DNA from: Hexactinellida sp. DTS-2022
Taxonomy: Eukaryota; Porifera; Hexactinellida
Assembly: GCA_028753945.1 (NCBI GenBank)
Contig: JAPNXP010000011.1
Span: forward strand, 4,712,001 to 4,776,000
Length of the DNA stretch: 64,000 nucleotides
Direction: 5' to 3'
Part shown: piece by piece, positions 37,001 to 47,252 of the stretch
Layout of the letters: every line of letters begins with the position of its first letter
How positions within the stretch are numbered: the stretch's first letter is position 1
Notes under the pieces: model-generated
Told to the model about the DNA's origin: nothing
Seen by the model: the letters and a program-made list of their open reading frames with translations, nothing else
Databases searched by the model: none
Program-made: the position numbers and the translations under genes

Positions 37001-40000
37001 GTGGCATAACCTCTTCCCAGCTTGGCACTGATTGGTCATTCATTTCTAACACATCCCAAAGTGGAGAGTTATCTTTCCAAATAAGTTCCTCTAAAATCCG
37101 TTCTTCTATTCTACTCAAATGCTTAACAGTTGCTCTACTCAGGAATTTAGTGTATTCTAGAATGGGTTGTATTAACTGGCAGAAATCAAATCCTGTTAAG
37201 TCCAATACCTGTAGAGTTATAACCATTATAAAAACAGAAAAAATCTAAAATATAGCTGTGCCGACACACAAAAATCTAAAATAAAAGCTGTGCCGACATT
37301 AAAAATCTAAAATTACAGCTGTGCCAACATAAATAAATTTAAATTACAGCTGTGCCGACATTAAAAAATCTAAAATAAAAGCTGTGCCGACACAAAAAAT
37401 CTAAAATAAAAGCTGTGCCGACAGCATGCTCCTTTGATGGCGTCTCAATTATTATGCCAAGGGGTCAAGGGTAATGGAACCATCAAGGGATCAGTTAACC
37501 AATGGGCTAATTACAGTATAACCTCGTTAGTAGGGACACCAGGGGACCGTCAAAATGCGTTCGCCTTATCCGGAATTCGTATTAACCAATATGATTTGTA
37601 TTGAAAGGGCTTTGAAGGGGACTGAAATAGTGTTCGTATCAACCGTGTTCATACTAACGAGGTTCTACTATAGCAATTTGTCAAAGGGCCAATTAACCAA
37701 GGCCAAGGGATCAATTAACCAAGGGACAATTGAGAATCAATAAACTTACTTCTGTAATCCAAGGAAACGTTTTCTGAGAGTTATGCGCCGACAGTACAAT
37801 CTCAATACACATAGCAACTAGTGTCTTAAGAAATATTTCCTTAGAAACAATGGACAGAATATGCATGTCGCATTTAGATTGTAGGGAGCCTCCCCTTTTC
37901 TCTGCATTAACCATGAATTCAAGGAATACGTAGCATAGCGTCTTGGAGAGAGATATGAATGTGGTTATGACCTGATCGATTGGGAGCGTACCTAGGGATA
38001 GTTAGTGGCATAAGTGGGGTACAAAGGTATATAAAAAGTGCCCACAAAAATTGGTATAAAAAAGTGTCATAAGTGATGTCACAATAGCTAGGAAAAAGTG
38101 TGATAAAGTTTGTGAAATGGTATAAAAAGTGTTATAAGTTGTGTACGAATTGTCATGAAAAGTGCCCTCAAAAATTGGTGTAAATAAATGCCACAAAGTT
38201 GTGTAAAATGGTATGAAATAGTGTGGGAAAGTGATTTAAAAAATTTGGTATAAAAAGTGGCATAAAGTTGTATAAAACTGGTGCAAAATAATTAGTAAAA
38301 AGTGGTATAAAAATGGTGCAAAATTCGTATCAAAGTGCTGCAAAAATAATATTAAAGATGTCATAAAAGTGGTGCAAAACTGTATTTCATGTGCATAAAG
38401 TTGTATAAAGTGCATGAATTATACATATTATTATTTACAATTATCATCCTGATAGAACTTCTTCGAGAACATATCCAGATACTTGTCAACAGTCGCATTA
38501 ATCCTATCAACCAAACTCCCATCCAATCTATCAAGCAAAGCGCATAGGGACAGGGATGGCTTGGGACCGCTGGCTTTCTCTAAATCAATCAACCACTTAG
38601 ATTCTCCGCTTGAAGCAGTGAATGGAGTTAATTCTGAAGGTTTAGGCATAAATATAGATTTACCTATAAATAGAACAAATAAATAATAAAACACATTAAT
38701 TCCCTAACTAACTAACTAACTAATTCATTAACTAACTTACTACAGTTAACTCTCGTTATAACGAAGTGCTTGGGACCTGTAAATCCCTTCGTTATATCCG
38801 GATATTCATTATAAGCTGATAATAATTAATGCATTTAGTGCTCTGGGGGGAAATATCCATTTTGTTATACCCGACTTCGTTATAACGGGAGTTCACTATA
38901 ACTAACTAACTAACTAACTAACTAATTAATTAAATAACTAACAAACTAACAAACTAACAAACAAACAAACAAACAAACAAACAAACAAACAAACAAACAA
39001 ACAAACAAACAAACAAACAAACAAACAAACAAACAAACAAACAAACAAACAAACAAACAAACAACTAACAAACAACAACAAACTTGTTAGAGGTGTCACA
39101 GGTGGTTTCAACTTAGAAACAGGAACACCATTCAGTGTATCAGGAGAATGTTCCTGCAGAGACAAATCTTCCATTTTCTGTTTAAAAGAACCAATTTCAT
39201 TTGAACAGTTATCCCGTAAGAAAATCCTTTCATCCAATTGATTGTCCCTTATAACATACATTTCGTACGAACTAATTACGGACTGTAAATTCAGTGAAAA
39301 TACTGTGAGCGCAAATATACCATTTGTATCCCCTGGTGTTAATATTTTATGATCTTGTAAGATGCCAAGTGATTTCAATTCTGTAAGGAATGGGACCCAA
39401 TAATGTGTGGAAATACTTTCACACCCTTTGAGAATGTCTATGTCATTGTTTATGAGGTAAGGTATAACTTGTTTAGTTTCTGTCGACACCTCGTTAATAA
39501 GACTTGAATTCATCCCAGGGAAATTATCGTTAATTAATTCCTGTCTGTTTGAAGTTAATGCGTTTGTAAATAGGAAATCCAAAATGGTTAGGAGTAGAAA
39601 ATGTGAGAAAACTAGGTTGTCAGCGATCGATGGATAATGGGCTTTTGTTAGGAGAAAAATAGACCAACCAAAGTTGAATATTTCCTGAGTTGAACAAAGG
39701 GTTTTGGAACGAACTCTCTTTTCTTTAATTCCAGTTGGAAATAGTTTGGTGTTAAAATCCGGGGATTTGAATAGCTAGGGGTAGAAAGGGTTAGCTACAT
39801 ATTGTAGTAAACAACAACAATAATATATGTATGCAATATGTATATTAGGGAAAATTGGGAATTGTTAATTTGTTCGTTTGTTTATGTATTTGTTTGTTAG
39901 GTTATTCGTTTGTTTGTTAAACTGTTTGTTAGCTTATATATGTCCATTTGTTTTTTGTCTGTTTGTTTGTTTGTTTGTTCATCTGTTTGTTACGTTAATA

Positions 40001-41558
40001 GTTTGTTTATTTATTTATTTATTCGTCCCTTTGCTAGCTTGTATATTTATCTATTGTGTGCCTATAAATGTGTTACTACATTTGTTTACTAGTTTGTTTA
40101 CACATGATTATACACATCACACCTGTAGGAAGTACTGTTTATACTTCCGAAAAGCCTCTTGTACGACTAGAAACTTTAATTCTAACTTTTTCAGCTTATC
40201 TGTCTCTTCGGGAGAAGCGTGCACCTTTTCTACCCAAACTTTAATTAAATTAAAGAACTTCGTTAAACACAGCTGGCTTTGTCGTAGCATCTATAGAGGT
40301 GTCAAAATATGAATATAAAAGTTCCTCAGATATACTACTTAAGTGGCATAATGTGTCGTAAATAGCATATGACACAAATGTATAGATCTATAGAGGTGTC
40401 AAAATATGAATATACAAATTTATTTTGGTAGTATACTTAAGTGTCATAAAGTGTCACAAAAGTAGCATTATAAAGTGTCATAATATCTCACAAAAGTAGC
40501 ATTATAAAGTGTTATAAAAGTTGCATTATAAAGTGTCTCAAAAGTTGCATTATAAAGTGTCTCAAAAGTAGCATTATAAAGTGTCTCAATAGTAGCATTA
40601 TAAAGTGTCTCAATAGTAGCATTATAAAGTGTCATAATAACTCACAAAAGTAGCATTATAAAGTGTTATAAAAGTTGCATTATAAAGTGTCTCAAAAGTT
40701 GCATTATAAAGTGTCTCAAAAGTAGCATTATAAAGTGTCTCAATAGTAGCATTATAAAGTGTCTCAAAAGTAGCATTATAAAGTGTCATAATAACTCACA
40801 AAAGTAGCATTATAAAGTGTTATAAAAGTTGCATTATAAAGTGTCTCAAAAGTTGCATTATAAAGTGTCTCAAAAGTAGCATTATAAAGTGTCTCAAAAG
40901 TAGCATTATAAAGTGTCACAAAAGTAGCATTATAAAGTGTCATAATAACTCACAAAAGTAGCATTATAAAGTGTTATAAAAGTTGCATTATAAAGTGTCT
41001 CAAAAGTTGCATTATAAAGTGTCTCAAAAGTAGCATTATAAAGTGTCTCAATAGTAGCATTATAAAGTGTCACAAAAGTAGCATTATAAAGTGTCATAAT
41101 AACTCACAAAAGTAGCATTATAAAGTGTTATAAAAGTTGCATTATAAAGTGTCTCAAAAGTTGCATTATAAAGTGTCTCAAAAGTAGCATTATAAAGTGT
41201 CTCAAAAGTAGCATTATAAAGTGTCATAATAACTCACAAAAGTAGCATTATAAAGTGTCTCAAAAGTAGCATTATAAAGTGTTATAACATATCGAAGTGT
41301 ATTAACCTGCACAAGAGAGACACCGGATCCCTGTAACTCCTCCCCACTAACGCTCTCCACCTTAGCCTGAGAGCACACGAGGTACAGGGCACAAACCAAC
41401 CAATGGAGAGGTTCTGCCATAGCTGGTAATCTCTCTCTCCTTTGTACCTCTACGTATAGGAGCCAGGCCTTCTCGCTTCCTGATTGGTCTAAATTCAGCT
41501 GTTGACATAGCTGTGTGTAGGAAGATAGGAGATCCTTGTGGTCTAACAACACGGACAT
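34043..41558 (-). CDS. RBL: Retinoblastoma-family pocket protein (p107/p130-like), ten exons
   Basis: Exons 41558-41307, 40290-40123, 39774-39084, 38663-38439, 37991-37750, 37208-36938, 36507-36249, 35845-35581, 35318-35033 and 34488-34043 close in phase to 1,034 residues. Pocket proteins bind E2F/DP and LxCxE proteins to hold back the cell cycle. The N-terminal region contains EPLHWLVCALYLVC and EIFNFGWSIFLLTKAHYP. Pocket A includes FPWITEVLDLTGFDFCQLI and HLSRIEERILEELIW. Pocket B includes KGSIAIFFKKIYFLAHTRL, RHLDQLLLCCVYI, GMIYSSVLLNNIP and DIVQFYNKVF. A proline-rich spacer with KRLQP and several SP/TP sites (possible CDK docking and phosphorylation) separates the pockets. The C-terminal tail starts with PTLSPLP. 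Length and N-terminal domain favour the p107/p130 side over RB1, though basal genes can be intermediate. The donor of exon 4 (AATT|GTAAAT) is weak. Confidence 0.94.
34519..35032 (-). repeat. RBL intron 9 with three donor-like GT(A/G)AGTTGTTG modules
   Basis: The real donor at 35032 reads GTGAGTTGTTGTTG. Two further copies of GTAAGTTGTTGTTG occur inside the same 544-bp intron at 34962 and 34546. AAT/ATT and CAA simple repeats fill the space between them. Confidence 0.88.
35550..35580 (-). repeat. (GTT)n directly after RBL donor 8
   Basis: The sense strand reads CAG|GTATGTTGTTGTTG with five GTT triplets, then TTTG repeats. Confidence 0.92.
36655..36925. mobile_element. Family A' fragment followed by a full family B element, RBL intron 6
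   Basis: A' text ('aaatatcggttaaggagtac') is joined to family B at TACAGTCGACTCCCTTTAAT (36739). The right end AACAGAGTCTACTGTA stops 12 bp from the donor at 36937, so the elements make up most of the intron. Confidence 0.78.
37255..37428. repeat. About 31-bp tandem array of the family K end
   Basis: About six units of 'aaaaatctaaaataaaagct' plus 'gtgccgaca' occur in RBL intron 5, just upstream of the exon starting at 37208. Confidence 0.85.
37512..37672. mobile_element. Family A palindromic element (long form) in RBL intron 5
   Basis: TACAGTATAACCTCGTTAGT to ACTAACGAGGTTCTACTATA. Confidence 0.78.
38000..38438. repeat. Degenerate 'aaagtgtcataaaa' array filling RBL intron 4
   Basis: Loose repeats of 'gtggtataaaaagtg', 'ttgtgtaaaatgg' and 'gtgtcataaagt' run from close to the donor to just before the acceptor. 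The motif resembles the cleaner intron 1 array at 40469-41280. Confidence 0.65.
38741..38900. mobile_element. Family C palindromic element in RBL intron 3
   Basis: TACAGTTAACTCTCGTTATA to TATAACGGGAGTTCACTATA. Confidence 0.78.
38941..39083 (-). repeat. (TTTG)n directly after RBL donor 3
   Basis: The sense strand donor ACAA|GTTTGTTGTTG merges into roughly 25 TTTG units. Confidence 0.88.
40469..41280. repeat. Higher-order tandem repeat filling RBL intron 1
   Basis: The basic unit is 24 bp ('gtgtctcaaaagtagcatta' plus 'taaa'). A 34-bp variant containing 'cataataactcac' marks each superunit, at 40479, 40633, 40787, 40941, 41095 and 41225. Superunits are therefore 154, 154, 154, 154 and 130 bp: one 34-mer plus five (last: four) 24-mers. 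The array ends about 20 bp from the donor of exon 1. Confidence 0.95.
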
Positions 41559-42031
41559 TCGATTGGCTATTCGGAATAGATTTCTGAATGTTGGTAATAA
41601 ACAAAAATGTGCAAAAGTCCATATTTTGCATATAAATTTGTACATATTTAAATTAAAAAATTCATCAAAACTATAAAATAGATTATATACTGTATGTTGT
41701 TAAACTAAAATGTGTAAAAGTCCATATTTTGCATATAAATTTGGATAATACAGTAGACTCAGGTCAATAGATTTCTCCGCTTAATCAGGTCAAAACTTCA
41801 CAGGATTTATAGGACGGAATTACACCAAATGCCATGATTTAAAAGAAATAATTTTCAAGGATTAAAAGCAAACATAAACAAAGTTGCACAATAAAATCAA
41901 CAAATATACACTCGTAAACAATCACACCAATCTGCTTAAACCAATAAATGATATATATAATCTGCTTAAACCAATCTCAAATTCAAAACAGAATTAAGAA
42001 CACAGTAACCAACTGATTGAAAAGCAACCAC
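41559..42031. other. Intergenic region between the NKCC 3' end and the RBL start
   Basis: 473 bp. It holds the word 'aaagtccatattttgcatat' twice (near 41610 and 41718) and a partial family B element (41749-41830). It must contain the RBL promoter; I see no TATA box. Confidence 0.6.
41749..41830. mobile_element. Partial family B element
   Basis: It starts TACAGTAGACTCAGGTCAAT and breaks after 'tataggacggaattacac'. Confidence 0.6.
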
Positions 42032-45000
42032 TTAAGAATAGAACGTGATTACATCTTGTTGATTTCCTCGCATTAAAAGTGTAGGTGGCAAATCCCGCGA
42101 CACAATTTCTAGCCAAGAAAGATATTTTCTCGGTGAAATTGATATTCGCCTTGGGACGGGAATTGTTAGAATTATAAGTCGAGCCGAACTAGAATGAAAA
42201 CGGAGTAGTTCTCCCAAACGAATCATTCTAGTGGTCTTCTGGTCGAGAAAAGTGGCCTAAAAGTGGCATAAGTGGTCACACAGATAAATAGATAAGTAAA
42301 CAGACAGATAAATAAACAAATAAATAAATAGTATATACAGATAAATAAACAAAATAACAAATAAGTGAACAGACAGATAAACAAACAAATTAACAAATAT
42401 GTGAACAAATAAATAAATAAGTAGTAAACAGATAAACAAACAAACAAACAAGTATGCATACAGATAAACAAACAAACATATACATATATAAATAAGCAAA
42501 CAAACAACAAATAAAATTACAGTAGAACCTCGTTAATACGAACATCAGGGGACCGTTAAAATTCGTTCTCCTTATCCGAAATTTCGTATTAACGAGGTTC
42601 TACTATTTAAGTAAATAAATAGGCAAACAAATAAGCAAACAAACAACAAACAACAAACAAACAACTAACCAAACAAACAACAAACAAACAAACAAACAAA
42701 CAAACAACTAACCAAACAAACAACAAACAAACAAACAAACAAACAAACAAACAAACAAACAAACAAACAACCAAACAAACAAACAAACAACAACAACAAC
42801 ACTTACCTTCTCAGTATCATCTAGCTCTGCAAATGAGGTATAAAGAGACATGCTCTCATCAGAAGGAGGGTCATTAAGCGTTGACACCTCCTCAACACTT
42901 GAGAAGGGTATTCGGAATCGCTTTAACATTTGTATATGTTTATGTTTACGTCCCGTGTTGTTTATAGAAGATGCTAGAAATATTCTTAAAGTAACACCTC
43001 TCCATTTCCGGTGTCGTGTTAATAAATGTGGCAGCAAAAGTGCCAAACCTCCATCATCGTAAAGCCACCATACATCAATAGACCCTTTGTCCTGTGGGAG
43101 AGAGAATATGCTCACGGGACCGGAACTATGGTTAGTTCCAGTTCCAGATTCGTTAGTTTCAGATTCAGTTCCAGTTTCTGATTCAGTATCTGAATTTGAG
43201 TCTTGTTGTGTGTTGTCTGGATTTGAGTCTGTGAGTAAATTGGGATTTTGTGTTGTATTAGGTGGAGGCTCTGAATAATCGAAATTGTCATCTTTCTAAA
43301 ATAAACGTCAAGTAAACATATGCTACTCGTAAACAACAACAACAACAATAGCAACAACTAATACAGTCGAAACCGGGTTTTTCTAATTAACTATTTATTC
43401 AAAGTGTGTAAGAAATGCCAATTTTTTTGTATTTTCAATCGGTTTTTTCTTACTTTATATTATTGCACAGCATTGGTTAAAAAAAACGGTTTCAACTGTA
43501 ACAACAACTGTAACAACACCTGTACAATATCTTCGCTATTATACTCTTGTGCCACTTGGAATTGTGTCGGATCGACAGACATAAGAGTTTCGAGTGGCGG
43601 GAGTTTAACTCTAACAGCTGATCCGTCTAAAGTGGCTGGGGGAATCAATTTGTTGTTTTGTTGTCTTTTCTTCATTTTTGGGAAGTTAGGTCTTTGGTAT
43701 GCGACATTCTTAACAGATCTAAAGTAAACAACAACAATTTAATCCTATTTAATAGTTGGTTAACAAGTTTGTTTACGAGTTAATTTATGAGTTTGTTTAC
43801 AAGTTTGTTACAATTCGGTTTACTAGTTTGTTTACCAGTTTGTTTACGAGTAACATACCTCACAAACTTATACAAATAATGTGAATCTTTCCTTCCAAAA
43901 TACTTTTCTCTATTTTGTATTCTTAACATACAAACTCCCAAATTAAGATCGAAAGCCCAATGGATTGTATTCAAATAATCTGCAATGACATCATCACTTG
44001 ATTCACGCCATAATTCGGGATACCCCATATAAAGAATATTAGGCTTTAATTTGCCAACACCTGCCAATTGCAATAGAGATTGTAATCCATGGTTATAATC
44101 CTTGGAAATAACTACATTATAAAACCCGCGAAGTTTGTTTTTAATCAGCCATTCCCTTTGTTGCTGTTCGATTTCCTGAGCAATTCTACAGTTACTTTCA
44201 AAGTCGCCGGTTAATATTTGTCCGTACACATTTACGCCTATACTTCGTATCATATGGGCTGCTAAATAAACCAAATCCGGTTTGTTTGAAAGATGTGTCA
44301 TTTCTGGATTTCCGGTTATGACCAACATTTGTGGTCTGTAATTCTTAACGTGTTCTGGTAACTTTTCTAGCTTGTATAGGTTGACCTAAATATAGAACTA
44401 ATAACATGGTTCCATTTATAGTTCTAGTAAGAATATTCACAAGTTAATTATGAATTATATTTAGGGATTATTTATATATCGGCCAACACCTTTTCAATAT
44501 AAATCCGGCTTCGCAAAGGTGAATTTTTGTATATTACAGAAAATACCTGAAATGACATTATAAAAGGTGTTGGCCGATATACAGTAGCTCTGTTGATAGG
44601 AACACCAGGGGACCGTCTTAGTATGTAGGTATTATCCGGAATTCGTATTAACCGGAGTCACTTACATGCATTTGTATAGGCTAGGGGAATTAACATTGTA
44701 CTCCTTAACCGATATTTCCCTTATCCGTGTTCCTATTAACAGAGTCGACTGTACTTATACACATATTTTAACAGAGTCTACTGCAGTTCCTATTAACAGA
44801 GTATACTATGCTTTATATACATATTTTAACACCTCTGTTTACTCACAATAGCAGACCTGTGTCTATAGGCCTGAGTGCTCGATCCCCAATTAACATCCGG
44901 TTTTCTGAAATCCACATATTTATACAACAACAGAATAAGCACAACAGTAACTAATGCGGTTTGCCATTGTATAAAGAACATAATTAGTAGGCATAGTAAG

Positions 45001-47217
45001 GCCGCGAAAAGTGACAGCCATTTGTTATAGAACCTAAAACTTGGTCGCCAGCCTGGCGAATTCCCAATATCTGCGGTGAAAGTTGCGTAATTTATTAATA
45101 AATAAGATGCAAGGAAAAAGTTTGATATTATGGGTGCTATTTCATTGAGTGAGCCAATAAGAATGAAGGCTAGAGAGATGACGTATGTAAGAAAGTATCC
45201 TCTGATTGGTTCGGTGCCATTTCCGGTCCAACCGCCGACTCCAAATATGTGGATAAAGGGGAATATTCTGTCGCGACACACTCTTTGGAATATCTAGAGA
45301 TTATACACATTCTAACACCTTTATAATCTTATTATACTAACATGGCTGATATAAAGTAATTACACATAAGACACACGAATAAAAAACTAACAAACACGAA
45401 CACTAAACAAATGAATGAATTAATGAATTTACAAATGAATAAACAGAAAATAATAATAACAAACAACAGAAAACAAACTAACTAACTAATCAATCAACAA
45501 ATTAATAAACAAATAAATAAATAAGTAAATTAACTAACAAACAAACAAATGAATCTATAAATAAAAATTAAATCAAAACAAAAAACCAATAAATAACAAA
45601 CAAACTAACTAATGAATCAACAACCAAACATACAAACAACAACAACACTAACAACAACAACAACACAACAACACTTACCTTAGGTGCGCTAATAAGAGAT
45701 GTGAGAGCTGAAGAGAGAGTAGCAGAGAATATACCGGCTGTAACAAGGAATCCGGTTGCTGACACCAACCTTATCATCTGAGTATTTTCTAACAACCCAT
45801 AATCACAACTCTGTAACACACATGGCTCCGATATGTTATTATACACCCATATATTGTCACTAGTTGGACAAGTAAAGTTAAGTGGCATAAATGTGTCGCA
45901 TGTTACATTCTGTGTGAGAGAAGAATTAAAGAAGAATTTGTTGAACAGACATAAACCAGGCGCTTGTCGAATAACAACAAAACTAATTATCCAAGCCATT
46001 ATTAGGTAAACTGTTGAGGACAGGAAAATGGCAACGAATGTGCCAAGGGGGATTGCCATTTGGGGATCCTGTAAACACAAACATAAACACTAGTAAACAA
46101 GTAGTAAACAAAGTAGTTTATAACTAAATAAGTAATAAACAAATAAGTAGTAAACTAAAGGTGTATAACTAAATATAAATAAGTAGTAAACTAATAAGAA
46201 GTAAACTAATAAATTTATAACTAATTCAGAAGTAAACAAATAAGTTATACAGTCGAAATCGGGTTTTTTTGCCCCCCAAAATGCACGACAAAAGGAGGCA
46301 AAAAAAACCAATAAGCAAAAAAACCCGATGGAAAACACATTAAGATATCACATTTTTGCACGACAAAAGGAGGCAAAAAAACCCAATAAGCAAAAAAACC
46401 CGTGGCAAAAAAACCCGTGGCAAAAAAACCCGATTTCGACTGTACATAGAAAGTGTTTTATAACACGACCAATTTAAATAGTAAACAATCAAACAACTAA
46501 ATTAAAAATAAATAAACAACTAAATAACCAAATAACTAACAAATAAACAAAATCATACATACATACAATCAAACAACTAAATTAAGAATAAATAAACAAC
46601 TAAATAACCAAATAACTAACAAATAAACAAAATCATACATACATAGTACATCTAAACAAACAAACAAACAAACAAACAAACAAACAAACAAACACCTAGA
46701 TAAACAAACAACTATATAAACAAACAAACATACAAACTAACAAACCTTCAAGTCACCGGATATATTGGCTCCGGCTAATATCCCAGTCGCTGCCGGAAAG
46801 AAGATAGCAAAAACAGAAATATAACTATTCCCCTTCGAATAAGCAGGTTTCCAATTCCCTAAGAAAGTATTCACACTGTAGCCACTAAAACCTTGGATAC
46901 AGGAAAGGCCAAATGGAATTTCCGATCGCCAAGTGCCCCGATTAGTCGGGAAGAAGGTTCCGATTATGAAATCAAACATGGCTATAATTAGAACAGCCAG
47001 TAATAGCAACTGTATTTTAGCTTCCCATTCCAATCCCACCAATGTGATACCAAGCAGACAGGTTACTGTTATAACGCCGATTAACCGGATGTAGTTAACT
47101 TCTTGTTCAGGAGGTATATAGGTGTAGTCTTTTATAAAATCCTTTAAGGTTTCTGCAAAGCCAATTACGTATAGAGCAACTGCAACAACATTAGCAATAC
47201 TAAAATAGATAATATTA

Positions 47218-47252
<35 letters not shown>

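Noticed and set aside
38938..39083. Cys/Val/Leu/Phe-rich repeat tail (CLFVCLFVC) and similar frames at 42223-42806, 58382-58583 and 61564-61797
   Set aside because: Translation of TTTG/CAAA microsatellites in introns or intergenic DNA, not protein.
40436..41280. CRISPR-like regular spacing of repeats
   Set aside because: The repeats are contiguous without unique spacers and lie in an intron of an animal gene; a higher-order tandem repeat explains them.
43087..43278. Small plus-strand frame with [16 protein letters not shown] repeats
   Set aside because: Antisense of the Ser/Thr/Glu-rich linker in NKCC exon 10.
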